A DNA stretch of 64,000 nt, taken from assembly GCF_901000735.1 (NCBI RefSeq), contig NC_081546.1, positions 24,926,529-24,990,528 on the forward strand, written 5' to 3'. Positions 50,014 to 61,561 of the stretch are shown here, piece by piece. The DNA is from Corylus avellana (taxonomy: Eukaryota > Streptophyta > Magnoliopsida > Fagales > Betulaceae). The notes beneath the pieces were generated by a model. It worked only from the letters and a program-made list of their open reading frames with translations. It did no database searches and was not told the origin of the DNA. Numbering within the stretch: the stretch's first letter is position 1; each line of letters opens with the position of its first letter. A program made the position numbers and the translations under genes.

Positions 50014-50342
50014 TTAAAAAAAAAAATTCAAAGCGCTTTGAATTTATATATATATATAGCAGTTAATTTTAGATTAAGATTTCTTACAATTTTAAGTCAT
50101 AGTCGTAGATTCTCAAATTAAACAATTTTGGTCAGTTTCTAGGCTTCAAAATGTTTAAAAAATGCCACCTATTGAAAATGTGGTATGTTTTAATTGAAAA
50201 TTGAGTATATTTTTATGAGGTTCTTACCATCCGTGTTGTAAAAAAGCTTTAAGTAAAAAATTGTCTTTTGATTTTATGCAAAAATGAAGAGGAAGCATTT
50301 TGAGAAGAAAATTCTTTTTAGGTACCTCGATAACATGCCACC

Positions 50343-50498
50343 TTTTTTTTTCTTAAAAAAAACAGTTCAATTTTATTCATTGATAAACGAGCATAAAACT
50401 CAAACAACCCATAGCAAAGTTCTACAGCAATTATAGCCGAAGTTACGAGGTTACAAGCGTAAAAAATGACGTATGACGTATTACATTCCAGACGTATT
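50343..50498 (-). mobile_element. Short retroposon fragment with about 10-bp TSD
   Basis: Plus-strand T run at the left (poly(A) on the minus strand) with flanking acatgccacc (50333-50342) and acatgtcacc (50499-50508). The interior shares the tgtaacctc(g/a)taa...ggctat(a/g)a motif with the element at 2388-3034. The surrounding sequence is paralogous to 23430-23540, where ctcgataacatgtcacatttt is uninterrupted, giving an empty site. Confidence 0.7.
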
Positions 50499-51018
50499 AC
50501 ATGTCACCTTTTTAATAGATAGTATTTTTCAAGTATTTCGATGCTTAAAAATAGTCTAAATTATGTCATTTAAGAAATTATAGAAAATCCTCGTCGGTCC
50601 ATTTTGTTAAGTTATGAACACAAAACTTGGCCTCCTGTGAATATATATTTTTTTTTTCCTGCTAATAACAGAAAAATTAGCGGAGAAGATATATATGTTG
50701 ATTAATATAAATGTAATTCTCTTTTCTTTTTCTTTTTTTCCTGTTTTTTGAGAAAGTAATTCTCTTAAAATAATGTAGGTTTGCAAAATACGTTAATTAA
50801 CAATCATAATTCATAAATAAACCTCATGGAATTATAACAGAAAATTGAAAAGCAACGGTTCTCATGATGCAGCCGTACTAACCGTTGTGAATAAAGTGAC
50901 GAGAGGTTTCTACATTGATTCGAGAAGGTAATTAAAATGGCACTATCCTCACTCTTAGCTTCCAAATCTTCTCTCTAGTTTTTCCCAAAAGTCTCTGCCA
51001 TTCCGTCCGCGACACGAC

Positions 51019-54000
51019 ATGTCGCCGCCACACACTTCCCGGCCACACCTCTATCATTCTTTCTATATCCTCTGCTTCTTCCTCTCCCTTCTCTCCGGCG
51101 TCAAATCCGACGAGCTCCAAATTCTCACGAGACTCAAATCTTCGCTTCAGGGCTCAACCACAGACGTTTTCAGTTCATGGGAATCCTCCTCCAGTCCGTG
51201 CAATTTCGCTGGAATCACCTGCGACTCGAACAATTTGGTCACAGAAATCGAGCTTTCGAACAAAAACTTGACGGGGACTGTTCCTCTGGATTCCATATGC
51301 CAGCTCCAATCGCTGGAAAGGCTCTCCTTGGGGTCCAACCACTTGCACGGTCCAATCACAGAGGACCTGAAAAACTGCGTGAAATTGCAATATTTGGACT
51401 TGGCAAACAATTTCTTCAATGGCTCTGTTCCAGACATATCCACTCTCACCGGATTACAGTATCTGCACCTCAACAACAGTGGATTCTCGGGAAATTTTCC
51501 GTGGGATTCACTCCGAAACATGACAGGTCTCATTAGGCTGAGCCTCGGAGACAACCCTTTCAATCCCAGTCCAATTCCAAGTGTCGTCGTTCAACTCACC
51601 AAGCTGGATTGGCTTTACCTCTCGAATTGCAACATCCAAGGACCAATCCCAGCTGGGATTGGAAAACTCACGAAGCTAATCAACTTGGAATTTTCCGACA
51701 ATTACATGACCGGTGAGATTCCAGAAGAGATTGGGAACCTCGTGAACCTATGGCAGCTCGAGCTCTACAACAACTCCTTCACAGGAAAACTTCCTGCGAG
51801 TTTTAGAAACCTCACCAAGCTCGAGATGTTTGATGCTTCTACGAACTATCTCGAAGGCGATATGTCGGAGCTGAGGTACTTGACCAACCTGGTTGATCTG
51901 CAACTGTATGTTAACAATCTTTCTGGGCAGGTTCCTGCCGAGTTGGGCGAATTCAAGAAGCTGGTGAACCTCTCTCTGTACTCGAACAGGTTGACGGGTC
52001 CTCTGCCTCAGAAGCTTGGATCTTGGGCGGAATTCAATTTCATCGACGTGTCCGATAACTTATTGACCGGTTCAATCCCACCAGATATGTGCAAACAAGG
52101 TACTATGAAGAAGCTTTTGCTGCTTAACAACAGATTCACCGGCGAAATTCCGGCCAACTACGCCAATTGTTCGACTCTGCTTCGTTTCAGAGTCCCCAAT
52201 AACTTGCTCTCCGGTACCGTTCCCACCGGAATCTGGGGTTTACCCAACGTGAACATATTCGATATCTCGTCGAATAATATCCAAGGCCCGATTACCTCCG
52301 ATATCAAGAACGCCAAGTCTCTTGGGCAGTTGTTAGTCGGAGGCAATCGCTTATCGGGTGAATTACCGGCCGAGATCTCGGGCGCTACCTCGCTGGTATC
52401 GATTCAACTGAACGACAATCAGTTCTCGGGAAATATCCCTTCCGGTGTTGGTGAATTGAAGCAACTCAACAGCCTTCATCTACAAAACAACAAGTTCTCT
52501 GGTTCGATACCAGATACGTTAAGCACCGGCGTTTCTCTCACCGACATAAACATGGCTAACAATTCGCTTTCGGGTCAAATCCCATCCTCTTTGGGATCTC
52601 TACCGACTCTTAATGCTCTGAATCTCTCCAACAACCAACTTTCCGGTGAAATTCCGGGGACTTTTTCGTCTCTTCGACTAAGCCTTCTGGATCTGTCTCA
52701 CAACAGGTTGACCGGTCCCGTGCCGCAATCTCTGTCACTCGCAGCGTATAACGGCAGCTTCGCTGCAAATCCAGGCCTATGCAGCTCAATCATCGGCTCC
52801 GTATTCCCTCGTTGTCCTTCGGCTTCAGGCATGTCCAGGGAAGTCCGTACACTCATCATTTGCTTCGCAGTGGGTACTGCTTTATTGATTGCGTCTCTGG
52901 TGTACTCTTTCTACTTAAAGAAGAGGGAAAAGAATCATAGCCGTTCGTTGAAGGATGAATCTTGGGACGTGAAGTCCTACCACGTGTTGAGCTTCACGGA
53001 GGATGAGATTCTTGATGCTGTCAAGCAAGAGAATCTGATTGGAAAAGGTGGTTCTGGCAACGTGTACAAGGTGGTGCTCGCTAACGGTAAAGAGCTTGCT
53101 GTGAAGCACATATGGAACGCTGATTCCAGAGGTACTGGCCGGAGCACCACCGTGCCGATGCTCGGAAAGCGCGGCGGGAAGTCCAAGGAATTTGATTCCG
53201 AGGTGCAGACTCTGAGCTCCATAAGGCATGTGAATGTGGTGAAACTGTATTGCAGCATCACCAGCGAGGACTCGAGCTTGTTGGTGTATGAGTTTTTACC
53301 GAATGGGAGCTTGTGGGATCAGCTGCATTCGTGCCGGAAGACGGAGCTCGATTGGGAGACGAGGCATGAGATTGCGGTGGGAGGAGCCAAAGGGTTGGAG
53401 TATTTGCATCATGGGTATGAGAGGCCGGTGATTCACCGGGATGTCAAGTCCAGTAATATTTTGCTGGATGAGTTTTTGAAGCCAAGGATTGCTGATTTTG
53501 GGCTTGCTAAGATTGTTCAGGCCAATGGCGGCAGAGATTCCACCCATGTCATTGCTGGAACACACGGCTATATTGCTCCTGGTTAGTGAATTATCAGATT
53601 CCTTACTTTGTCTTTTTTCTTTGATTCTTTGATAAAGTTAATGAATTTTTCTTTGAATTTGTTGATACTGCAGAATATGGGTATACATACAAAGTAAATG
53701 AGAAGAGTGATGTGTATAGTTTTGGTGTTGTGCTGATGGAGCTAGTGACCGGAAAAAAACCGATCGAGCCGGAGTACGGGGAGAACAAGGACATAGTGAG
53801 TTGGATTTGCAGCAAGTTGAAGGACAGAGAGAGCATACTAAGTGTGGTGGACTCAAGAATTCCAGAGGCTTTCAAGGAAGATGCAATCAAGGTACTGAAA
53901 ATTGCAATTCTCTGCACAGCAGCACTTCCGGCACTTAGGCCAACGATGAGAACCGTAGTCCAAATGCTTGAGGAAGCCGCGCCATATAAATTGGTCGGAA

Positions 54001-54074
54001 TCGCCATTGGCAAAGATGGTGCTAGTAAGAGAAATGAAGTGAAGGGTACTGAGAAAACAAGTCCAGACCTTTAA
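51019..54074 (+). CDS. RLK7: RLK7-like LRR receptor kinase, class XI (two exons)
   Basis: Plasma-membrane LRR receptor-like kinase resembling Arabidopsis RLK7 (with HAIKU2 as the next relative), which perceives PIP-type secreted peptides in defence, germination and stress responses. Exon 1 is 51019-53581 and exon 2 is 53674-54074. A 92-bp GT-AG intron splits the APE glutamate codon, at the usual place for this class. The product is 987 residues. Signal peptide about 1-30, LRR N-cap (CNFAGITC), about twenty LRRs to about residue 575, paired cysteines in GLCSS...FPRC, and a membrane helix about 611-633 (ICFAVGTALLIASLVYSFYL). The kinase has GKGGSGNVYK from about 675, catalytic Lys about 696, HRD about 806-808 (RD type), DFG at 826 and APE at 853-855. 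All catalytic residues are present. The tail ends TEKTSPDL. The start follows a cacgac context shared with copy A. Confidence 0.95.
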
Positions 54075-54336
54075 GGTTTTGGTCATGATCTCCATTGTCC
54101 TGCGAGGTGTAACATAGCATTATTGTGTAATAATAGATGAGAGCTGAGGTTATTTGTAGATATCAGTGATAAAAAGCCTCTAGATTTTTGTGTTCTGTAA
54201 CATAGAGGAATAAAAAATGAGGGTGATGGGCGGTTCCCTTTAAGCAATTGAATCCATATATGTTTACTTTCTCTTCCCAATTGCAGCTTCTCAAGAATGC
54301 AGCATACATTTGCAGGGAAAGAATGAAATATATGTC

Positions 54337-57330
54337 ATGCTCATTATCCTTTGCTTTCGGGATTTATTCTTTTCTCACAGCAAATAGTTCCCTCTACACT
54401 TGATCATTTGTGGCAGCAAAGAGGAGGAAACAGTACCCAGAAATGGAACTCAGATTTTATCAAAGAAAACCAAAAGACTCATGCCAGCCTGCAATTTCCT
54501 ACGAACTCCTAACCATGCTTGCTCTCCAATAATTGACAGAATGAGTTATTTGTCCTCTCCTGGGAAAGATGAACCAAAAAATAAAAAATAAAATGGAAAA
54601 GAAAGAAATAAAGAAGACAAGAATAATATTAGGAGGAGAGTTGAGACCCTACTTGCTTTTCTGATTATTTTTTTTAAGAAATTTTTTAATTTAGCCTGTT
54701 AAATCGATATTTGTCCTTAAAACATGTAATTTTTACTTTCACTTTTAATTTTTACTCTCACTTTTAAATTTCGAGAAAAACTTTGTCCTAACCATAGACC
54801 AATAAGTTTCCTTTCTTTTTTTTTTGCATATTATCTTCATAAAAAGTATTATATATATAAAATATACGTACTCCTAAAATGATTCGCTTGGATGAAATTG
54901 ATCTTCCTAACAAATGGCTTTTGGAGAATGTATCTAAACCCGCTAGAGTAGAAAATGATACCATTAATCTTGATTACATCTAACAGTATTTGAATGGATC
55001 TGTTAAGATCAGTTTTGTTGATTTGAACCTTTCTAACAAAATTAAAAGACCATTGTTGATCAATGAAAGAAGAAATTTTTTTATTGGTTCAACCACCACA
55101 GAAGGACTCCAACGAAGAGATAAAGATGTTGAAAATTTTATATATATATATAAGTTTCTCATGTATTAAAAGACCTGTAATGATTTTATAAATTTGATAA
55201 TAAAAAAAAATTCTTTCACCCCATTTTAGAGAAAAACGTTGTCCATTACAAACAAATACCATGAGCTTCACTTTTCTAAAATATTTGATAATTAATTATT
55301 CTTTTTTTTTTTTCTTTTACATGTCCATAATAAGATATTTAAACTAATGACTTCCGTTTCATGAGATGTGGTCTCCAGACAATTGACTTACCCCTTGGAA
55401 ACACACAATTTATGCAATAAAATATGGTAATCTCAAAATTTAAAGAAGGAAATGTGGGAAAAATTCTAGAAGGTAATTCTAAAATTTGTTTATTTCTTGC
55501 ACATAATGCATACTGTGGGCCACGGCCCACCTGCCTGTGGCCGGGCAACAGAGCGGTGGAAAATTGAAAATGTTTCACACGGTGGGTCTTGGGATTAGAG
55601 ACTTCAAATGATTAGAGGAGGCAATCTTCTCTGAAGGGCGTGATGAGGCGCGTGCGAGTTGTCGAATCTCTGGTTCGCACTATCCTAACAACCTACTAAC
55701 CACGTGGTTTCTCGACCTCGTAATTAGACACATCAAGTCAGCTTCGGCGGCTTGACGCTTCCGTGCTCAACCAACCGACTCTCTCCACCACACGACACTT
55801 TGTATAAATAAAGTTAATGGGCGGGCCTCCACGTAATTATTTCTAATTTATTGCTTTTATTAATATTTTTTATTTTGTATTGTGGGTCACTATGAAAAAG
55901 CACGATCGAAGTGGGAGATCGAGTTTAACGTGACTTTGAGGTATACACCTCAAAGTCACCTTAAACTTGATTAGAGTTTGACAAATTTTATCAAAATCAT
56001 ATCCATTTAAAAAAAAAAAAAAATTGAATCATAAAATAATTTAACGAGGATCCTATTCTAGATTTTCAACCTATTAAATTTTAGGTAGAGATGTTATTAT
56101 ATAATGAATGCTATGTGAATATTATTTTTTGCTTTTTTTTTTTTTTTCTTAGGGATAGGTGGAATAAGTTTTTTTTTTTTAGAAAATAATGTGCACGTTG
56201 AACTAAAGTTGGTAATTTTGACACGACTCGACAATCCGACACAAATACGACACGAAATTAGCAGGTTTGGGTTTACCCTAAATAAGTTTGGGTCATAAAT
56301 GGGTCAACCCGTTTATGACCCGTTATGTTTTTCTTAACAGGTCAACCCGTGAGCCACTCGTTGGTGACCTGTTACACCCATTTAGTTTTTTTTTTTTTTT
56401 TGGTTTATCCTTGATGGATTTGGGTCATAAATGGGTCAATTGACCCGTTTATGACCCGACTCATCACTTTTATTTATTTTTTTAAAAAAAATCACTTTCT
56501 AAGCTAAAACGGGTTAGGCAGGTCGTGTTGGATGACCCATGAAATTGTCATGTCATGTCCGAGTTTGGTGGAGCCGACCCGTTAGCTAAACGGGTCATGT
56601 TTGAGTTTACCTTAAACGGGTCACGAGTCTTAAACGGGTTGACCTGTCAACCCGTTTTGCCACCTCTACGTAGGACCAAAAGAACATCCAAAAAAACCGT
56701 AGCATTTTTCATATCAGGATGTTAGGATATCTTAAGATAAACCAAACTATATCAACCGTTCAATTAATATGATTTTTCTATCGAATATTTTGTTAATATA
56801 TGGGTATAGCCCATTGATTGAGTTCATCCAAATAAGGACTTGTTTGTTCTTGCATGGTGCAAGGCTACTCCATTTGTCCTTTTTGTTTGCATACAAATCT
56901 TTTTTTTTTTGGCTTTTGCAAGTAGTTTTCTTACTCTAAAGTAAATGCTACAAGTCAATGGCCTGGACTGCCCGGCTGCTCTCTTTTTCTATAGTCACCG
57001 ACATTGTGGGCTACTTCTACTTCAGTTGGTGGTAAGCAGTCCAAAGAAAAACAAGGTGCTTCGAGAAGAAAAGACAAAAAAAAAAGTCCGCAAGTTTAAT
57101 AACAATTTTAAAAAATAAAAAATAAAAGCATAATAAGAGGAGAATGTGTAGCACTTCTTTGTGCTGAAAAATGCTTCCTTTGGTGCTCCATATGGCAACA
57201 TAATTATTTTTTAAAAATAGATGAAAAACAAATAGAAGGAAACATAAACAAAAATACAATACATACATATAAAAAAACACAACTACAAGTGGGTCCTTTC
57301 CGGTTCCCACAATCGGGGAGAAGGTCTAAG
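54337..57330. repeat. Duplicated flank of the receptor locus, copy B
   Basis: Shorter partner of 44069-49680 with the same order of anchors. It lacks the MITEs of copy A and carries its own insertion at 56204-56668. Together with the two receptor genes this shows that the duplicated unit included the gene and several kilobases of 3' flank. Confidence 0.8.
56204..56668. mobile_element. hAT-like non-autonomous element, 465 bp, 8-bp TSD
   Basis: It starts taaagttggtaattttgac and ends, in reverse complement, tagaggtggcaaaacggg. Flanking octamers cgttgaac (56196-56203) and cgtaggac (56669-56676) agree at 6 of 8. The interior is dominated by acccgtt/aacgggt words in both orientations, as in 34505-35269, so both probably belong to one family. 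Confidence 0.65.
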
Positions 57331-57494
57331 TTTCTAGATAATAAAACGGATATATTTGGTTTTGGTTTGGATCTAAGCCACTTCTTCCTTAGCCTCACAG
57401 ATTCAATAATAATTTTGAGAAGAAAAAAATAATAATAAATAAATACTATAGAAGAATGTATAACACGTCTCTTTGAGATACCAAGAAATTTAAG

Positions 57495-58878
57495 AGGCTG
57501 TTGTTGTTTGCCATCACAATTGTAGCTTCATTCCATTTTCTCCAAGTACACATTAAATAATCTCTTCTAGAACAAGCTTTGAAAATCGCAATGTTTTCAT
57601 TGATCCAATTATTAGATGCTTATGACTCGGTCAAGAGCGTAATTGGAACCATTGTTTGGTCAACAACCAATAATAATTAAAAAAAACAGCCATGTATGAT
57701 GAATATAATAGGGCTTCATAAGTCTTTCTCTTTTGGTCAGTTTTTTTTTTTTTTTTTTTTTTTTTTATTTTTTTTACCTACTCTTTTGGTCAGTTGGTTG
57801 GGAGTTAAAGGGACAAAAAGATCTAGAACTAGAAGAGAGATTAAGGGACACTCGACAGAGACCCACAGTACCTTTTGGCCCAAGCTAATTCTGGGATATG
57901 TCACATTTCTTAACAAATGGGCTGCTTTTAGAGGGCTAAAGAAAGGACACAATCCATAAAATAAAGAAAAAAAAAATTATTCTAACAGGCTTTGGGAGGA
58001 ATTCCAAAGGGTCCTATAAAAATTTAGAAATTCTATAATTTGATAGAAAAAGGTTTCCAAAATGGCATGATTTTGTGTATCGATTCAATAATAAAAGAGA
58101 AATATTGTCTTTCATGTTTTTTTCTCAATTTCATGCCTTCATATAAGAAATAAATAGATTCAGATGAATTTCATGCCTCCATTGTCCTGCAAGAACCACC
58201 CATTTCACTAAAGATTGAAGAACCCAAAATTACTCAAAAGACCCCCAAAAAAATGTGTTAAAGCCCAAAATATTTGGCTTGTTTTGGAACGGGGGCCGCG
58301 CGAACGCAGGCCCCAACAACCACAAATTATGACTTAGGCTCTGCCACGTGGGCAGACCTTAGGCAAGCAGTCTTCCAGAGTGCAATGGAAGTCACAGGCC
58401 TAGGCCATGGGCCTTCTTGATTACCCATAGACCCTGTCCAGGTAAGTATCTTCTACGTGGCTCGTGTTTCTCTTTATATAGTAGCACCTCAGCCTTCTTC
58501 TCCTTGCTTCTTTTCCATGTGGGACAACAATCTCGTCAGCATCGTGATCTTCTCTGCATCTTTTGGTTAAGTATTTGGAAGATGATGCTCAGTAGTTTTT
58601 TTTTTTTTTTTAATGACTAGGAACCCTTTAAGGAGGGGTTAGTTCGTGTACCGATTCTTATTTGGCATGCGAGAATAGAATTTCTTTCTTTCAAATCCTG
58701 CTCTTGACCGACTCATAAGCATATATCTAATTATTGGATCAATGAAAACATTACTGATGATGTAATTTAGAGTAACTATTAACAAAGCTTGTTCTAGAAG
58801 AGGTTATTTTATGTCTACTTGGTGAAAAACTGAAAATGACTTGAAGCTACTACTGGTTTGATAGCAACCACCAACTGC
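57495..58878. repeat. Long inverted repeats flanking about 1.06 kb
   Basis: The left arm at about 57495-57637 ends atgcttatgactcggtcaag. The right arm at about 58701-58878 begins with its complement, cttgaccgactcataagcat. Both arms also share tcttctagaacaagcttt and aatgttttcattgatccaat in opposite orientation. The middle holds a T run, ccacgtggg, a ctacgtggct...tatatagtag stretch that looks promoter-like, and no recognisable coding sequence. A transposon with long inverted ends or a local inverted duplication would fit. Confidence 0.65.
57638..58700. other. Spacer inside the inverted repeat, no gene recognised
   Basis: It contains a T run near 57740 and the words ccacgtggg at about 58346 and ctacgtggct at about 58453. 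A tttatatag at about 58474 could be a TATA box, and a second T run lies near 58600. The 67-87 codon frames include the T runs and resemble nothing known. Confidence 0.45.
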
Positions 58879-58934
58879 TAAATAACACAAGCCTCCGACC
58901 ACTTAAATCTCTTGGTAAATCTCAAGAAAGAAGG

Positions 58935-59071
58935 TGTAAGAATTCTATATATATTAAATGTTAATTAACAATAAAACTAGCAGCGAAAATAATTTAATAT
59001 ATAAGTACTTCCGGCCATTGCTTTGCTCAAACAAATTGAAGAACAACTTTACAGCAACCAAAACTAGAAAG

Positions 59072-59111
<40 letters not shown>

Positions 59112-59457
59112 TTCTTCTGACATATGTCTACCAATGAGTGTCAATTGATGGAATACACATGCCTTATTGCCTTATTTATAGGTAGGTCAAGGACCTTCAA
59201 TTAGAGCTGTTACTTTAATTATTCCTCCCATCAAGAAATAAAAATGAAATAAATAATCAATACAACTTATTGATTCCACAAAATAAAATCAGTAATGAAT
59301 TCAAATATTTGTTTCCACAAGAATTAAATCAACAATTTAATTCAAAATATTTGATTTTATAGAATAAGCTTTAATTAGAATAAATCACTGAACACCGTAA
59401 TTATACATATTTTATATATGTGACATAAGGGATATACCTTAAATGAAATTTCTTACA
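58935..59457 (-). repeat. 3' LTR of a Ty1/copia element
   Basis: A 523-bp LTR. On the plus strand it runs from tgtaagaattct to gaaatttcttaca, so it has the short inverted ends TGTAAGAA / TTCTTACA. On the minus strand it is directly preceded by a polypurine tract, ccaagtgggagga. Inside is an AT microsatellite (59074-59109). The matching 5' LTR lies beyond the window. Confidence 0.8.
59074..59109. repeat. (AT)n microsatellite in the LTR
   Basis: About 18 AT units inside the copia LTR; a length difference from the unseen 5' LTR would be expected. Confidence 0.85.
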
Positions 59458-59818
59458 TCCTCCCACTTGGCCCTTATGACATGTAAATTCCTTATGGTGT
59501 TCGGTTCTATGATATAGCCATTACTTTATTTATTCCAACCATTCATGGAATCCTACAATTCATGGAATCCTCCCACTCACTCAAGGAATACTACACACGA
59601 ATCATGGTGGTAAAGCTTTTATATGATAAGTCGCCCCTTCCATGCATCACAATATGCAATATCTCCATAAATTAGTACTTTATGGATAATGTACTTTATG
59701 AATGAACATCCTATAAGTCATTCGGGTCCAAACTTCATTTTTATCCCATAGATGAGGTAATAAATGTGCACAAAACTTTATTAAAATGTTATGATGTCTA
59801 TAGACTGATTAGAAAGAA

Positions 59819-61336
59819 CTAAGTATAAAATGAATCAATGAGCCTCATATGCTCCACATGACTGTTAAACTGCTTTACTGGTAAACCTTTAGTCACGGGA
59901 TCCACAATCATTAGTTCAGTATTGGTATGCTCAATGAATACTTCATTCCTTTTGATGTTCTCTCTCACACGAAGGTACCCTCTTTTTTTTTTTTTTTTTT
60001 TTCCTAAGCAAATAAGGAAAGGGCTACATGAGAGGATCTTTACCACTTTTGATTGGAAAGGAAGAAGAAGTGGGAGATCTTAACAACGAAAAAGGGGTGG
60101 GCTCCCCAACAACAAACCTCAAACAAACTAAAACAGTGCAATAATAATTACAAAAGGTAGGAAATGGGTCAAACAAGTGATCCGGTCTTCTCAAAGGGTC
60201 GCATATGGCGGTAACAGAAGCTAAAGGGGCACAGACAAAATCTGAGCCCCCAGAATGAACCAGCAACGACCACCGGAAGGTGATAAAAGCAAAAAGGGGC
60301 ATTGTTGTAGTCCGTTGAAGGGACTGAAGCACAGAGAGTAACCAGCACAAATTCGAAAACAAACACAAAAAACATAAGCAACAGAAAATACAAGCCCAAC
60401 AAAAGCCACACAAGGCAGAGCATAAAATTAAAAAGCAGGAAAAAATCTCCAAATCCGGAAATCAGCAACAACAGAAGCGGAGATGGAGGAGTCGCAGAGG
60501 CTCGAGGTGGCCGGAAGGTTGAGCGAAAGGCAGCAGCAGGAAGAGATGATGCCGGAGACGAAGGTGGAGAAGCGGCGCTGCCGGAGGATGACAAATCGAG
60601 CTTCAAAGAAACCAGATCGGAGACCCATGACAAATCCGAACAAAAAAACCATTGTCTTGGCTCGGAGGGGGCGGAGGAGCGTCGGAAGTTAGGCTGGAGT
60701 TGTGATTTTTGGATGAGCATATCAAGTTTTTTTTCCTGATATGCTCAGGCTTTTCTTCCCTCCTCCTCAGTCTTTTTTTCCTTTCTTGCTCTCTGACGGC
60801 GCTAGAGAGAAAAGAAAGAAAACCTAACGTGTTTGCAAGAGTAGTTAACTAGTATTGAATGAATCCACACGAAGGTACTTGGTGTCAATATGTTTACTTC
60901 TGCTTCCACTTTTACTATTCTTAGAGAAGAAAATGGCAGAACGATTATCCCAGAAGATCTTGATTGGTCTCGCTATAGAATCGAAAATCTTGAGATCACC
61001 AACAAAATTTCTCAACCATAATGCCTGTGTAGTGGCTTCATAGCATGTAATAAATTCTGCATCCATTGTAGATGTAGCAACTATAGTCTGCTTGCTGCTT
61101 CTCCAAGATATAGCCCCTCTAGTAAGAAGAAAGATATATCCTGAAGTAGACTTCGTGCTATCTACACATCCAGCAAAATTTGAATTTAAATATCCAACCA
61201 CCTCCAAATGGTCAGTGTGTCTGTATGTCAGACTGTAATCCTTGGTTCCTTGCAAATACCGCACGACTTTCTTTACAGCTTTCCAATATTCCAATCCTAG
61301 GTTGCTTTGATATCGACCCAGCATTCCAACTGCCAT
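59819..61336 (-). pseudogene. Copia RNase H and C-terminal tail, interrupted
   Basis: The RNase H part (60866-61336) shows SNFAGCVDSTKSTSGY, ATSTMDAEF and WDNRSAI, and reaches HIDTKYLRV. The polyprotein resumes at 59819-59978 with YLRVRENI...TNTELMIVDPVTKGL. Between them sits the nested retroposon. The insert plus one target copy is exactly 900 bp, so removing it would leave the frame in register. The first catalytic Asp motif reads YLNSNFAG where functional copies usually have an Asp-rich form, and three stop codons lie between this part and the RT part. Confidence 0.8.
59979..60865 (-). mobile_element. Retroposon nested in the copia element
   Basis: An 887-bp insert flanked by a perfect 13-bp direct repeat cacacgaaggtac (59966-59978 and 60866-60878), with a T run at the plus-strand left end (poly(A) on the minus strand). 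It is GC-richer than its surroundings and contains minus-strand open frames of 142 and 183 codons. These have a Ser/Pro-rich stretch and a very hydrophobic stretch and match no domain I know; no reverse transcriptase is present. It is a LINE-like or non-autonomous poly(A) retroposon, or conceivably a retroposed transcript. Confidence 0.82.
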
Positions 61337-61561
61337 TGTAATGTCAGGTCTAGTACAGACCTATGCATATAATAGGCTACCAACTGTAGATGCATATGGG
61401 ATACTTTTCATCTGCTCTTGTTCCAATGCACTCTAAGGACACTGATTTTTACTGAATTTATCTCCTTTAATGATAGGTGCTACAGAAGTTGAACAGTTCT
61501 TCACTTTGAATCTCTCTAAAACCTTTTCAATGTAAGCCTTCTGAGGCAATTTTAATATTTT

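Larger units (their letters stand above)
40636..51018. other. Region between the two receptor copies, no further gene
   Basis: The 3' part of copy A of the duplicated locus plus insertions. 40636-43960 shows no trace of kinase or second-exon sequence and carries four small transposons. From 44069 to 49680 the sequence is collinear with the flank downstream of the intact gene. A 148-codon frame at 44898-45344 is Lys-rich, has no family resemblance and is not called. 45350-45960 is less AT-rich (gcccattgggcatgatgccc and similar) but not recognised; a decayed LTR is possible. Confidence 0.6.
54075..57494. other. Downstream flank of the intact receptor gene, no gene
   Basis: The first 250 bp are probably 3' UTR (aataaaaaatgagg near 54210). 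From 54337 onward the sequence is the copy B flank described separately. 54650-55440 is AT-rich filler; a hAT-like element lies at 56204-56668. Short frames such as 54400-54591 have no support. Confidence 0.6.
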
